A DNA stretch of 64,000 nucleotides from Curtobacterium sp. 458 (lineage in GTDB: Bacteria; Actinomycetota; Actinomycetes; Actinomycetales; Microbacteriaceae), in NCBI RefSeq assembly GCF_030406605.1, contig NZ_CP129104.1:570072-634071 (forward strand). The letters run 5' to 3'. How positions within the stretch are numbered: the first letter of the stretch is position 1; the number at the start of each line of letters is the position of its first letter. A program made the position numbers and the translations under genes. Shown piece after piece: positions 16,175 through 25,592 of this stretch. Under the pieces are notes generated by a model that saw only the letters and a list, made by a program, of their open reading frames with translations, made no database searches and was not told the origin of the DNA.

Positions 16175-16762
16175 TCAGTCGCGCGTGGAGACGTCCGTGC
16201 GGTGGAAGTTCTGCGCCGAGCGCGACGCGGTCGGTCCGCGCTGCCCCTGGTAGCGCGACTGGTACTCGGCCGACCCGTACGGCTTCTCCGCGGGGCTGGA
16301 CAGCTGGAAGAAGCAGAGCTGGCCGATCTTCATGCCCGGCCAGAGCTTGATGGGCAGTGTCGCGACGTTCGACAGCTCGAGCGTGACGTGCCCGGAGAAC
16401 CCCGGGTCGATGAAGCCCGCCGTCGAGTGCGTCAGCAGCCCGAGACGCCCGAGCGAGCTCTTGCCCTCGAGCCGTGCCGCGATGTCGTCCGGCAGGCTCA
16501 CGACCTCGAACGTCGACCCGAGCACGAACTCCCCCGGGTGCAGGACGAACGCCTCGTCCGGGTCGGTCTCCACCAGCCGCGTGAGCTCCGGCTGGTCCTC
16601 CGCCGGGTCGATGTGCGGGTACTTGTGGTTGTCGAACAGCCGGAAGTACTTGTCGAGCCGGACGTCGATGCTCGAGGGCTGCACGAGCGACGCGTCGTAC
16701 GGGTCGAGACCGATGCGGCCGTCGGCGAGCTGGGAGGTGATGTCGCGGTCGGAGAGCAGCAC
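16175..16762 (-). CDS. dcd: dCTP deaminase
   Basis: A 195-aa trimeric enzyme converting dCTP to dUTP; in many actinobacteria it also hydrolyses dUTP to dUMP. Family motifs are [14 protein letters not shown] (about residues 31-44), [12 protein letters not shown] (about 98-109, with the catalytic Arg/Ser region), and [19 protein letters not shown] (about 112-130). The GTG start at 16762 lies exactly 6 nt after TAGGCT (16774-16769), so the mRNA is probably leaderless. Divergent from the GNAT gene. Confidence 0.95.
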   Translation of the reverse strand: MLLSDRDITSQLADGRIGLDPYDASLVQPSSIDVRLDKYFRLFDNHKYPHIDPAEDQPELTRLVETDPDEAFVLHPGEFVLGSTFEVVSLPDDIAARLEGKSSLGRLGLLTHSTAGFIDPGFSGHVTLELSNVATLPIKLWPGMKIGQLCFFQLSSPAEKPYGSAEYQSRYQGQRGPTASRSAQNFHRTDVSTRD

Positions 16763-16795
16763 GCTGGAAGCCTAGCGGCCGGTCGTCCGCGTCGA

Positions 16796-16801
16796 TATCC
16801 T
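16796..16801 (+). promoter_or_regulatory. -10 element of the double-GNAT gene
   Basis: TATCCT at 16796-16801, about 40 nt before the ATG, gives a short leader with the ribosome-binding site GGGAGCAGGA. Confidence 0.35.
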
Positions 16802-16842
16802 GTGAGGCTGCCCAGGTCCGGGCGGCGAACGGGAGCAGGACG

Positions 16843-17949
16843 ATGACCACCGCAGGCCGACCGCCGTACACCGTCGAGGAACTCGACGTCCCCACCACGA
16901 TGGACGACGACGCCCGACGCGTCGATGCCTTCCGTGCCTGGCTCGACGTGTCCGACCGCGCCGAGGCGGACGTCCACGGGCTGACCGAGCTCGCCTGGAC
17001 CGCGGAGGAGTACCTCCCGCAGTGCCACACCCCCGGGGCGCCGAGTCGGCTGTTCGTGGCACGGGACACCGCCGGGACGGTCGTCGGCTCGGCGTCGTAC
17101 GACTCGAAGGACGAAGCGGGGACCACGAACTGCTGGCTCGCCGTCGGCGTCGACCCTGCACACCAGGGCCGCGGCATCGGCACCCTGCTCGCCGACCGGG
17201 TCGAGCAGGTCGCACGGGACGAGGGCCGCACGCAGTGGAAGACGTACGCGGTGTCGCGCCAGGTCGGCCCGGGGGCCGGCGACGGGTTCCTGCAGGCACC
17301 GACCGGGTACGGCGCCGTCCCCGCGGACGAGGCCGCGGTCCGCTTCCTCCAGGGTCGCGGGTGGCGCTTCGGCCAGGTGAACCGGATCAGCCGACTCGCG
17401 CTGCCCGCCGACGCCTCGGTCGTCGCCGCCCTCAGGGAGCGCGCGGCCGGTGCCGCGGGTGACGCGTACCGCATGCACGCCTGGACCGGTCGGACGCCGG
17501 AGCGGTGGCTCGACGGCGTCGCACTGCTGCACACCCGGATGTCGACCGACGCTCCGGAGGGTGACATGGAGGAGCCGGAGGACGTCTGGGACGCCGACCG
17601 TCTCCGCGAGCAGGAGGCCGAGCTCGAGCGGGCGCCGCGGACGATGGTGACGATCGCCGTGGAGCGCGCCGACTCCGGCACGCTCGTCGGGTTCACGCAG
17701 CTGGCCGTCCCGGACGCCCCGGAGCGCGCGGTCATGCAGTGGGACACCCTCGTGCTGCGGGAGCACCGCGGACACCGGCTCGGGTGGCTGCTCAAGGTGG
17801 AGGGCATCGCGTTCGTCGAGCGGGAATTCCCCGGACGCCCGTCGATCGTCACGTTCAACGCCGAGGAGAACCGGCCGATGCTCGACGTGAACGAGGCCGT
17901 CGGCTTCGTCGGCGTCGGCAGCGAGGGCATCTGGGAGCACCGGGACTGA
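16843..17949 (+). CDS. tandem GNAT-family N-acetyltransferase
   Basis: A 368-aa protein with two GNAT folds. The first has a clear acetyl-CoA loop, VGVDPAHQGRGIGTLLADRV (about residues 103-122); the second is weaker (WDTLVLREHRGHRLGWLLK, about residues 303-321) but keeps the loop pattern. Tandem GNAT proteins of this length in actinobacteria include mycothiol-synthase-like and other small-molecule acetyltransferases; the substrate is unknown. GGAG precedes the ATG at 16843. No operon partner. Confidence 0.8.
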   Translation: MTTAGRPPYTVEELDVPTTMDDDARRVDAFRAWLDVSDRAEADVHGLTELAWTAEEYLPQCHTPGAPSRLFVARDTAGTVVGSASYDSKDEAGTTNCWLAVGVDPAHQGRGIGTLLADRVEQVARDEGRTQWKTYAVSRQVGPGAGDGFLQAPTGYGAVPADEAAVRFLQGRGWRFGQVNRISRLALPADASVVAALRERAAGAAGDAYRMHAWTGRTPERWLDGVALLHTRMSTDAPEGDMEEPEDVWDADRLREQEAELERAPRTMVTIAVERADSGTLVGFTQLAVPDAPERAVMQWDTLVLREHRGHRLGWLLKVEGIAFVEREFPGRPSIVTFNAEENRPMLDVNEAVGFVGVGSEGIWEHRD

Positions 17950-18035
17950 AGCGGGCCCCGGCTGGCCGGGTCGGCGGACCGACCCGGACCGACCCGGCCC
18001 GAGCCGGACCGCAGCCGGTGCGGCGGACGCGCACC

Positions 18036-18114
18036 GAGCCTCTCCCCACCGGCACGGCCCGGACGCCGTTGGCGCGTCGCCCGGGAACCGGCGGCTTGGG
18101 CCCAGGCCTGGGCG
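18036..18114 (+). repeat. 79-bp family F repeat, copy 1
   Basis: This stretch is about 86 percent identical, without gaps, to the minus strand of 62784-62706. It contains CTCTCCCCACCGGCACGG and the palindrome GCCCAGGCCTGGGC. It ends 17 bp before the CopD-CtaG start. Confidence 0.75.
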
Positions 18115-18131
18115 CTTACCATGGGACGGTC

Positions 18132-20177
18132 ATGACCGTCACGTCCTCCGCACCCCCGTCCGGAGGCGCGGCGCCGGAATCGGCGCCCGTCACCGCGCGC
18201 ACGTCCACCGTCGCGACGGTCCTCGTCGTCGCCGTCCCGCTCGCCGCGGCCTGCGCCGTGCTCGGGATGGTCGTCACCGGAGCGTTCGGCTCCGACCAGC
18301 AGCTCGTCTCCGCCGGTGACCTCGTGACCTACGGCCTGCCGATCGCGCGTGCCGTGCACGACACGATGGCCGCCGTCACCATCGGCCTCCTCATCGTCGC
18401 GGCGTTCGCGCTCCCCGCTCGCAAGCAGGACCACGGGGCGGTCTCGAGCGTGCAGCACCGGGCGACCCGGTGGGCCGCGGCGACCGGCGGCGTGTGGTTC
18501 CTCGCCGCGGTCGTGAGCATCGTCCTGACCGGGGCGAACACGCTCGGAGTCCCACTGTCGTCACCGGTGTTCGCCCGGAACTTCCTGCTCTTCGCGTTCC
18601 AGGTCGAGATCGGCCAGGCGCTCGTCGTCTCGGCCGCAGCCATCCTCGCCGCGACCGTCGTCGCCGCGTTCGCCACCCGCGTGACGACCCTCGCCGTGGC
18701 GACCGTCCTCGCCCTGTTCGCACTGCTGCCACTGGCGCTCTCGGGGCACGCCGCCGGGTCGCTCGAGCACGCGAACGCGGTGAACTCGCTCGCGGTGCAC
18801 CTCGTCGGGGTGTGCGTCTGGGCCGGCGGACTCGTCGCCGTGCTGCTGCTCCGCACCCGGACGAAGGGCGCGACCGGCCGGGTCGTGTCGCGCTACTCGA
18901 CGCTCGCCGGGTGGTCGTTCGCCGCGGTGGCGTTCTCGGGCATCGTCAACGCGTCGCTGCGGCTGACCGGCCCGCTCGACCTGTTCACGACGACGTACGG
19001 CTGGCTGATCACCACCAAGGCCGTGATCCTCGTGCTGCTCGGCCTCGCCGGGGTCGTGCAGCGCCGTCGCCTGGTGCCGGCACTCCTCCGCTCGCCGCTC
19101 GACCGCCGTTCGTTCACCCGCTTCGCCCTCGCTGAGATCGTGTTCATGGCCGTGGCGATCGGCGTCTCGGTCGCGGTGTCGCGCTCGCAGCCGCCGATCC
19201 CGCAGACGCCGGAGACCGGGGACGACACCCGCTCCGGGCTCATCGGCTACCCGTACCCGCCGACCCAGACCCTGCACACGTACTTCACCGAGTGGCACTG
19301 GGACTGGGTGTGGGCAGCCCTCGCCGTGACCGGTGCCGGCTGGTACCTGCTCGCGGTGCGGAAGCTCCGGAAGCGCGGGGACAAGTGGCCCGTCGGGCGC
19401 ACGATCGCCTGGCTGATCGGGTGCGCGCTGTTCATCTGGACGACCTCGGGCGGCCCGGCCGTCTACGGGATGATCCACTTCTCGTCGCACATGGTGCAGC
19501 ACATGCTGCTCATGATGTTCGTGCCGCTGCCGCTCGTCCTCGGCGGCCCGGTGTTGCTCGCCCTCCGGACGCTGCCGGTGCGCAACGACGGCTCCCGCGG
19601 GGCCCGCGAGTGGCTCATGCTCTTCGTGCACTCCCGCTACATGCAGTTCATGGCGAAGCCAGCGGTCGCCGGGGTGATCTTCGCCGGCTCCCTCGTGGTG
19701 TTCTACTTCACGCCCGCGTTCGAGTACGCGATGCAGTCGCACGAGTGGCACGTCGTGATGGTCGTGCACTTCGTCCTCAGCGGGTACCTCTTCTTCTGGG
19801 TCTTCGTCGGTATCGACCCCGGCCCCGCCCGCCCGCAGTACCCGATCCTCATCATCGCCCTGCTCGCGACGCTGGCCTTCCACGCGTTCTTCGGTGTCGC
19901 GGTGATGACCTCGGCGTCGGTGTTCGCGTCCGACTGGTTCCACGCGCTCGGGCAGACGAACGACGCGGCGCTCCTGGCCGACCAGCACACGGGCGGCGGG
20001 ATCGCGTGGGGTGCGGGTGAGCTGCCGATGGTGTTCGTCGCGCTGCTCGTGGTGCGGAACTGGGTGCGGTCGGATGCGCGGGACGCCAAGCGTCTCGACC
20101 GCAAGGCCGACCGCGACGGGGACGCCGACCTCAAGGCGTACAACGATCGGCTCGCGGCGCTGCGCGACCGCGACTGA
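18132..20177 (+). CDS. CopD-CtaG fusion: copper resistance / cytochrome oxidase assembly membrane protein
   Basis: A 681-aa polytopic protein. The N-terminal ~350 residues resemble CopD (conserved SGHAAGSLEHANAVNSLAVHLVGVCVWAGG), and the C-terminal part is the caa3_CtaG domain (HWDWVWAALAV, MIHFSSHMVQHMLLMMFVPLPLVLGGP). It probably moves copper to the outer side for cytochrome c oxidase or detoxification. About 15 hydrophobic helices. The ATG at 18132 follows a TACCAT hexamer (18117-18122) by 9 nt with no ribosome-binding site. A paralog lies at 38007-40169. Confidence 0.87.
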   Translation: MTVTSSAPPSGGAAPESAPVTARTSTVATVLVVAVPLAAACAVLGMVVTGAFGSDQQLVSAGDLVTYGLPIARAVHDTMAAVTIGLLIVAAFALPARKQDHGAVSSVQHRATRWAAATGGVWFLAAVVSIVLTGANTLGVPLSSPVFARNFLLFAFQVEIGQALVVSAAAILAATVVAAFATRVTTLAVATVLALFALLPLALSGHAAGSLEHANAVNSLAVHLVGVCVWAGGLVAVLLLRTRTKGATGRVVSRYSTLAGWSFAAVAFSGIVNASLRLTGPLDLFTTTYGWLITTKAVILVLLGLAGVVQRRRLVPALLRSPLDRRSFTRFALAEIVFMAVAIGVSVAVSRSQPPIPQTPETGDDTRSGLIGYPYPPTQTLHTYFTEWHWDWVWAALAVTGAGWYLLAVRKLRKRGDKWPVGRTIAWLIGCALFIWTTSGGPAVYGMIHFSSHMVQHMLLMMFVPLPLVLGGPVLLALRTLPVRNDGSRGAREWLMLFVHSRYMQFMAKPAVAGVIFAGSLVVFYFTPAFEYAMQSHEWHVVMVVHFVLSGYLFFWVFVGIDPGPARPQYPILIIALLATLAFHAFFGVAVMTSASVFASDWFHALGQTNDAALLADQHTGGGIAWGAGELPMVFVALLVVRNWVRSDARDAKRLDRKADRDGDADLKAYNDRLAALRDRD

Positions 20178-20238
20178 GCGGCGGCAGGCGCGGGCGGTGC
20201 GCCCGGTGCGCCCGGCGCGTCCGGTGCGCTTCGCGTTC

Positions 20239-20298
20239 GCACAACCAAAGTCGGCTCGAACCGCGCTTTCCCGTGGTGTCGATGGACTTTGGTTGTGC
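20239..20298. repeat. family C hairpin, copy 1
   Basis: Arms GCACAACCAAAGTC (20239-20252) and its exact complement (20285-20298) with a 32-nt loop. Placed between convergent gene ends. The same arms recur at 36519-36578, also between convergent ends. Confidence 0.8.
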
Positions 20299-20355
20299 GC
20301 CGATGGCCGCGGGGGCCGGGGCGGCCGCGCCCGGCGGCGCCGCCGCGCCAGCGCG

Positions 20356-20703
20356 TCAGTCGCCGTGCACGAGGCACACGGCGTCGAGGTCCATCGCCGC
20401 CTCGAGCGCCGCCGAGATCCCCGACTCGCCGTCCGGCCCCGCGGGGGTCACCACGTCCACCCACCACAGCGGCACCTCGAGCGTCGGAGCCTCCGGCAGG
20501 ATCCGCTCGACCTCGTCGAAGGCGTCCACCCGGCGGACACCGAGCACCGTCAGCACCGGGTGCGTCGCGTCCCGGCAGACCTGCATCACCGGCCCGTCGT
20601 CGAGCGCGCGGACACCCCACGTCTCGTCATGCAGCAGCAGCGCCTCGGCCACGTCGCGGATCTCCACGGGCCGACGACAGAGGAGGGTCACCTCACGCGG
20701 CAC
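20356..20703 (-). CDS. unrecognised small acidic protein
   Basis: A 115-aa protein that I do not recognise. It starts at the GTG at 20703 behind GGAGG, 11 bp inside the preceding gene, so the two are co-translated. It is rich in acidic residues and contains LLLHDETWGVRALDDGPVMQ and EVPLWWVDVVTPAG; no signal peptide or membrane span is seen. The tight coupling suggests that it works with the 373-aa neighbour. Confidence 0.6.
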   Translation of the reverse strand: MPREVTLLCRRPVEIRDVAEALLLHDETWGVRALDDGPVMQVCRDATHPVLTVLGVRRVDAFDEVERILPEAPTLEVPLWWVDVVTPAGPDGESGISAALEAAMDLDAVCLVHGD

Positions 20704-21814
20704 CGGGACCTCCGCTGACCGGTGCTCCCACGTGGCCGTCCTCGTGCGCCGGGTCGAGCGGAGCGCCGCCGACGAGCTGCAGGAAGCGGTCTTCGTCGAT
20801 GCGGTCGAGGAACGCTTCGAGCGCCTCCCACCCGTGCTCGAACCGGACGATGAGCCCGGCGTCCCCGCCGGACCCGGTGGACCCGGTGGACCCGGTGGAA
20901 CCATCGGACGCGTCCGAGCCCGCGGACGCAGCGGTCCCGAACGTCGTGGTCGACGTGTGCGGCGGCGGCCACTCCCCGTCGCGGTCCAGGAACGCGGTGG
21001 CCTCGGGTCCGACGACCACCGCGAGTGGCGACGGCTCACCGTGCGAGACCGCCCGCACGAGGTGGTCCGCGTCACCGCGACGCTGCATGACGACGCCGAA
21101 CACCGGCTCCACCTCGTCGGCGACCCGCTGGACGGCGTCGAACAGACGTGGGGCGAGCGACGGGTCGGCGTGCTCCTCCGGCACCGTGAGCACCGCCGAC
21201 ATGGTCTCGATCACGACCCCGTCCTGCAGGTGCGCGGTCATCGTCGCCGAGAACCCGTCGCCGATCGCGTACGAGGTGGAGACGCCCGGCGCCTCGTGCT
21301 TCGCGTACTGCGTCACGACCCAACGGTCCCACGGCACGGTCAGGGGCTCGGCGGTCCCCCAGCGGGTCGGACACGCACCGACGGTGTCGCAGAGCGCCTC
21401 GATGGCGGACCCCATGTCGACCGCGCGCCCCTCGTGGTGCCGCAGCGTGAGGTCGATGCTGATCTGCCGCACCGAGTCCGACGACACCGGGTGCTCCGGC
21501 GACGGCGTCCCGACGAGTTCCGGACCGCGTCGGACGAAGTCCTCGACACCGGTCGCCGCCGCGCCGGTGCGTCCGTCACGCACGGACCCGTCGGGGTCGG
21601 TGACCGCCCACGCCGCGCCGTGCGCACCGAGTGCGTGGCGCACGGCCGGGGTCAGGGCCGCGCCGGCCCCGGTGCGGAGCACGACCATCCGGCCGGCAGC
21701 GGAGGCGCGGCGGAGCAGGGATGCGAAGGCGTCGGTCAGCCACACCACCGACGAAGCGGAGTCCACCACGATCGCTGAACCGACCACGTCGTCGATGAGG
21801 GGATGCCTGACCAT
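20693..21814 (-). CDS. unrecognised protein, possibly DUF6177-type
   Basis: A 373-aa soluble protein. Its start VRHPLIDDVVGSAIVVDSASSVVWLTDAF and central YAIGDGFSATMTAHLQDGVV recall actinobacterial DUF6177 proteins, but I am not certain. A low-complexity Gly/Ser/Thr linker (SGSTGSTGSTG-like, about residues 305-325) splits it into a ~300-aa body and a ~50-aa tail (FEHGWEALEAFLDRI). The ATG at 21814 has GAGGAGGAA upstream; the longer frame to 21877 is rejected. Overlaps the small downstream gene by 11 bp. Confidence 0.65.
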   Translation of the reverse strand: MVRHPLIDDVVGSAIVVDSASSVVWLTDAFASLLRRASAAGRMVVLRTGAGAALTPAVRHALGAHGAAWAVTDPDGSVRDGRTGAAATGVEDFVRRGPELVGTPSPEHPVSSDSVRQISIDLTLRHHEGRAVDMGSAIEALCDTVGACPTRWGTAEPLTVPWDRWVVTQYAKHEAPGVSTSYAIGDGFSATMTAHLQDGVVIETMSAVLTVPEEHADPSLAPRLFDAVQRVADEVEPVFGVVMQRRGDADHLVRAVSHGEPSPLAVVVGPEATAFLDRDGEWPPPHTSTTTFGTAASAGSDASDGSTGSTGSTGSGGDAGLIVRFEHGWEALEAFLDRIDEDRFLQLVGGAPLDPAHEDGHVGAPVSGGPGAA

Positions 21815-21919
21815 CCGGTTCCTCCTCGGTCGTCCTGCCGCTCGGGTCCCCCTGGACGGTACACACGAGGGCGACACCTGTCCGTCACGCCGGTGGGCTC
21901 ACAGCGCCTACACGGACAC

Positions 21920-21960
21920 GGCCTGGAGGCACGGATCACCGCCGCCACGGAGACTCCCGG
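21920..21960. repeat. decayed family A element
   Basis: GGCCTGGAGGCACGG (21920-21934) matches the left arm, and CCGCCACGGAGACTCCCGG (21942-21960) resembles a right arm of the copy 3/5 type, but they no longer pair well. Confidence 0.45.
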
Positions 21961-21972
21961 AGCGCGTTCGGC

Positions 21973-22000
21973 TGGCTTCCAGCGGAGAATCCGGTAGGGT
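21973..22000 (+). promoter_or_regulatory. promoter of tRNA-Gly
   Basis: TGGCTT (21973-21978) and TAGGGT (21995-22000), 16-bp spacer, about 27 bp before the mature tRNA. Confidence 0.5.
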
Positions 22001-22026
22001 TGTCGACGTCCCGCCGAGCGGGATGC

Positions 22027-22100
22027 GCGAGTGTAGTTCAATGGTAGAACTCCAGCTTCCCAAGCTGGTAGCGCGGGTTCGATTCCCGTCACTCGCTCCA
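22027..22100 (+). tRNA. tRNA-Gly (anticodon CCC)
   Basis: Acceptor stem GCGAGTG (22027-22033) pairs with CACTCGC (22090-22096). D-stem GTTC/GAAC, anticodon stem CCAGC/GCTGG with loop TTCCCAA, and T-loop TTCGATT are all present. Discriminator T and encoded CCA end at 22100. The CCC anticodon reads GGG. Confidence 0.96.
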
Positions 22101-22186
22101 CTCCTGGTCTGACTGCGCCGCGAGCATGCGCTCGTGCGGACACACTCGTTCGCACGCGGCCGCCGCCGGCGCACTACGCTCGCCCC

Positions 22187-23296
22187 ATGCCCGCCCACGA
22201 GCTCGCACCGGCCCACCTCGTCATCGGCGGCGGGGTCGTCGGAGCAGCAACGGCCTACGCCCTCACCGCCCGCGGCGAGCGCGTCGTCCTCGTCGAGCAG
22301 CACGGCCGCGGGCACGACCGGGGCTCGTCGCACGGAGCCACGCGGATCTTCCGGCAGGGCTACGCCGATGCCGATTACGTCGCCCTGACGACCCGGGCGC
22401 TCGCACGCTGGGACGCGCTCGAGGCGCGTGCAGGCAGACAGCTCCTCGACCGGACCGGCGCGGTGGACCACGGACGGCCGGAGGTGGTCGACGCCATCGC
22501 CGCGGCACTGGCCGACGCGGGCATCCCCCACGAGACGCTCACGCCGGAGCAGGCGGCCGAGCGCTGGCCCGGCATCGCGTTCGAGGGGCACGTGCTCACC
22601 CACGCCACCGCCGGACGCATCCGCTCCGCCGAGGCGATCGAGGCGTTCCTGACGCTCGCCGAGGCCACCGGGTCGGCGGACCTCCGCTTCGACACCCGGG
22701 TGACGGGCATCGAGGACCACGGCGACGAACTGACGGTGTCGACGAGCGACGGCGCGCGGATCCGCAGCCGGTCGGTGATCGCGGCCACGGGATCCTGGGC
22801 CCCCACGCTGGTCGGTGACCTGCTCGCCCGACGCGGGGCGCGCCTCCCGGCCGTCCGCGTCACCCAGGAGCAGCCCGCCCACTTCCCCAGCCACCTGCCG
22901 GACGAGGCGTGGCCGAGCTTCGTGCACTGGGCCGACGGCGACGACGTGTACGGCCTGCTGACCCCGGGCGAGGGCGTGAAGGTGGGCTTCCACGGAACGG
23001 GGCCGGTGGTCGACCCGGACCACCGTGACTTCACCCCGGCGCCCGCGGAGGCCGAGCGCCTGCAGGCGTACGTCGCGCGGTACGTCCCCGGTGTCGACGC
23101 CTCGAGGCCGACCTTCATCAGCTGTCTGTACGACACGACGCCCGACGAGGACTTCGTCATCGACCGCCGCGGACCGCTCACCGTCGCGACCGGGTTCTCG
23201 GGGCACGGGTTCAAGTTCGCGCCCCTGCTCGGGGAGATGCTCGCGGACCTCGCCCTCGGGGGCTCGCCGCACCCGCGGTTCGCGCTGACCGGCTGA
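22187..23296 (+). CDS. FAD-dependent amine oxidase of the sarcosine oxidase family
   Basis: A 369-aa monomeric sarcosine oxidase / N-methyltryptophan oxidase type flavoenzyme. The FAD motif VIGGGVVGAATAYALTARG is near residues 12-30, RGSSHGATRIFR (about 47-58) is diagnostic of the family, and SCLYDTTPDEDFVID (about 309-323) includes the Cys that binds FAD covalently in MSOX. The amine substrate is unknown. The ATG at 22187 lies 6 nt after TACGCT (22175-22180), fitting a leaderless mRNA. Glycerate kinase follows after 57 bp with its own -10, so no operon is claimed. Confidence 0.87.
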   Translation: MPAHELAPAHLVIGGGVVGAATAYALTARGERVVLVEQHGRGHDRGSSHGATRIFRQGYADADYVALTTRALARWDALEARAGRQLLDRTGAVDHGRPEVVDAIAAALADAGIPHETLTPEQAAERWPGIAFEGHVLTHATAGRIRSAEAIEAFLTLAEATGSADLRFDTRVTGIEDHGDELTVSTSDGARIRSRSVIAATGSWAPTLVGDLLARRGARLPAVRVTQEQPAHFPSHLPDEAWPSFVHWADGDDVYGLLTPGEGVKVGFHGTGPVVDPDHRDFTPAPAEAERLQAYVARYVPGVDASRPTFISCLYDTTPDEDFVIDRRGPLTVATGFSGHGFKFAPLLGEMLADLALGGSPHPRFALTG

Positions 23297-23353
23297 CCGG
23301 CTGCGCGCGAGACCCGGCTGGTCGCCGCCGGGCCGCCCCACTACGGTGGTCGG

Positions 23354-24373
23354 GTGCGCATCGTGGTGGCTCCGGACTCGTTCAAGGGCACCGCGACCGC
23401 GGCGTCCGTGGCTGCGGCGATCGCCGACGGCTGGCGGACCGAGCGGCCGGACGACGACGTGGTCCTCGCGCCGATGGCCGACGGCGGCGAGGGCACCCTG
23501 GACGCATTCGCCTCCGCGTTCCCCGAGTCCGTCCGACAGCCCGTGACCGTCACCGGGCCCGCTGGCACGCCGATCGAGGCCGAGTGGCTGCTCCTCCCCG
23601 ACGGACGCGGTGTGGTCGAGCTCGCGGCGACGAGCGGCCTGCCGCTGCTCGGCGGCGAGCTGCTGCCCGACACCGCGACCTCGCGGGGCTTCGGCGAGGC
23701 GATCGTCGCGGCGCTCGACGCGGGCGTGACGGGGCTCGTGCTCGGCATCGGGGGCAGCGCCTCGACCGACGGGGGCGCCTCGGTGCTCGACGTCCTCGCC
23801 GACCGGCCGCTCCCCAGCGGGGGCGTGACGGTCCTCACCGACGTCACCTCGCCGCTCGTCGGGCCGACGGGTGCCGCCGCGGTGTTCGGGCCACAGAAGG
23901 GCATCGCCCCCGAGCGCGTGGCCGAGTTCGACGCCCGACTGTCGGCGTTCGCCGCACGCTTCCCCCACGTCGACCCGGCGACCCCCGGGGCCGGGGCCGC
24001 TGGTGGCGTCGGGTTCGGGCTGCTCGCGTGGGGTGCGACCCTCGTGCGCGGTGCGGACGGGGTCGCCGAGGTCCTGAGCCTGCCGGCGCTGCTCGACGGC
24101 GCCGACGTCGTGGTCACGGGCGAGGGACGGTTCGACGGGCAGAGCGCGGCGGGCAAGGTGGTCTCGGTCGTGCACGAACTCGTCGGGCAGCACGCACCGG
24201 GCGCTCGGGCGATGCTCGTCGCCGGGGCGATCGAGGCTCCGCTGGACGCCTTCGCCGCCGCAGCCTCGCTGACGGTGATCGCGACGCAGACCACGGGTGA
24301 GCCGACCGACGCGCTCCGCGACCCGCTGCGGTTCGCGACGATCGCCGGGACCCGACTCGCCCGGATGGCCTGA
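23354..24373 (+). CDS. glxK: glycerate kinase
   Basis: A 339-aa type 1 glycerate kinase (GlxK/GarK family) making phosphoglycerate from D-glycerate and ATP. Signature stretches are [20 protein letters not shown] at the N-terminus, [12 protein letters not shown] (about residues 44-55), [12 protein letters not shown] (about 133-144) and [17 protein letters not shown] (about 253-269). The GTG start at 23354 is 6 nt after TACGGT (23342-23347): leaderless. Length is slightly below the usual ~375 aa. Confidence 0.93.
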   Translation: MRIVVAPDSFKGTATAASVAAAIADGWRTERPDDDVVLAPMADGGEGTLDAFASAFPESVRQPVTVTGPAGTPIEAEWLLLPDGRGVVELAATSGLPLLGGELLPDTATSRGFGEAIVAALDAGVTGLVLGIGGSASTDGGASVLDVLADRPLPSGGVTVLTDVTSPLVGPTGAAAVFGPQKGIAPERVAEFDARLSAFAARFPHVDPATPGAGAAGGVGFGLLAWGATLVRGADGVAEVLSLPALLDGADVVVTGEGRFDGQSAAGKVVSVVHELVGQHAPGARAMLVAGAIEAPLDAFAAAASLTVIATQTTGEPTDALRDPLRFATIAGTRLARMA

Positions 24374-24442
24374 GAGTTCCTCCAGCAGGGGTGCCCCAGC
24401 GTGACCACCCTCGGTGTGGCGCGCTCCAGCAGACTTGGAGTC

Positions 24443-24460
24443 GGGGCCGGAACCGGCCCC
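24443..24460 (+). terminator. hairpin between glxK and the alcohol dehydrogenase
   Basis: Arms GGGGCCGG (24443-24450) and CCGGCCCC (24453-24460), loop AA, no T-tract. It lies 33 bp before the TTG start, so it may be a leader hairpin rather than a terminator. Confidence 0.35.
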
Positions 24461-24492
24461 TCCAGCAATCGACCCACCCCACGAGGAGACCA

Positions 24493-25539
24493 TTGCGCAC
24501 CGTCAACGCCTACGCTGCCCCGTCCGCCACGGAGCCGCTCGTCAAGACCACCATCACCCGCCGCGACCTCGGTCCGAACGACGTCGAGATCGACATCGCC
24601 TACGCCGGCATCTGCCACTCGGACATCCACACCGTCCGTGGTGAGTGGGGCGAGATCCAGTACCCACAGGTCGTCGGTCACGAGATCGTCGGCCACGTCT
24701 CCGCCGTCGGCTCCGACGTCACGAAGCACCAGGTCGGCGACCGCGTCGGCGTCGGCTGCATGGTGAACTCCTGCGGCGAGTGCGAGAACTGCATCAAGGG
24801 CGAGGAGCAGTACTGCCTCAAGGGCAACATCCAGACCTACGCGGGCGTCGACCCGGCCGACGGCAGCATCACGCAGGGCGGCTACTCGCAGGCCATCGTG
24901 GTGAACGAGGACTTCGTGCTCCGCGTGCCCGAGTCGCTCGACATCGAGAAGGTCGCACCGCTGCTCTGCGCCGGCATCACGACCTACTCGCCGCTGCACC
25001 ACTGGGGCGTCGGCCCCGGCTCGAAGGTCGCCGTCATCGGCATGGGCGGCCTCGGGCACATGGCGGTGAAGATCGCGGTCGCGCTCGGCGCCGAGGTCAC
25101 CGTCCTGTCGCAGACCACGTCGAAGCAGGAGGACTCGCTCCGTTACGGCGCGACGGCCCACTACGCGACGAAGGACCCGGAGACGTTCGAGCAGCTCGCG
25201 AACTCGTTCGAGCTCATCATCAACACGGTGTCGGCGAAGATCCCGATGGCGTCCTACCTCGGGCTCCTCAAGGTCGACGGCACCATGGTGAACGTCGGTG
25301 CGCCGTCCGAGCCCCTCGAGGTCCCGGCCTTCGCCCTCATCCCGCGCCGCCTGAGCTGGGCCGGCTCCGCCATCGGCGGCATCCGCGAGACCCAGGAGAT
25401 GCTCGACTTCTGCGCCGAGAAGGGCATCCTGCCGGAGACCGAGCTGATCAGCGCGGACCAGATCAACGAGGCGTACGAGCGTGTGCTGTCCTCGGACGTC
25501 CGGTACCGCTTCGTGATCGACGCGGCCACGCTCGCCTGA
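24493..25539 (+). CDS. zinc-dependent alcohol dehydrogenase, cinnamyl-alcohol type
   Basis: A 348-aa MDR-superfamily dehydrogenase close to the NADP-dependent YahK/AdhC aldehyde reductases. Catalytic zinc ligands are seen in ICHSD (Cys about residue 38) and GHE (about 61), and the structural zinc site in [15 protein letters not shown] (about 96-110). The Rossmann motif [13 protein letters not shown] is near 180. I place the start at the TTG at 24493 behind GAGGAG; it gives the family's usual N-terminus. A family A palindrome follows the stop. Confidence 0.9.
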   Translation: MRTVNAYAAPSATEPLVKTTITRRDLGPNDVEIDIAYAGICHSDIHTVRGEWGEIQYPQVVGHEIVGHVSAVGSDVTKHQVGDRVGVGCMVNSCGECENCIKGEEQYCLKGNIQTYAGVDPADGSITQGGYSQAIVVNEDFVLRVPESLDIEKVAPLLCAGITTYSPLHHWGVGPGSKVAVIGMGGLGHMAVKIAVALGAEVTVLSQTTSKQEDSLRYGATAHYATKDPETFEQLANSFELIINTVSAKIPMASYLGLLKVDGTMVNVGAPSEPLEVPAFALIPRRLSWAGSAIGGIRETQEMLDFCAEKGILPETELISADQINEAYERVLSSDVRYRFVIDAATLA

Positions 25540-25556
25540 CGCGATCGGAGACCGAC

Positions 25557-25592
25557 CGGGAGGCGCGTGGCGGGTCCGCCACGCGCCTCCCG
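25557..25592. repeat. family A palindrome, copy 5
   Basis: Perfect 17-bp arms 25557-25573 (CGGGAGGCGCGTGGCGG) and 25576-25592, loop GT, 17 bp after the dehydrogenase stop. Likely terminator. Confidence 0.82.
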
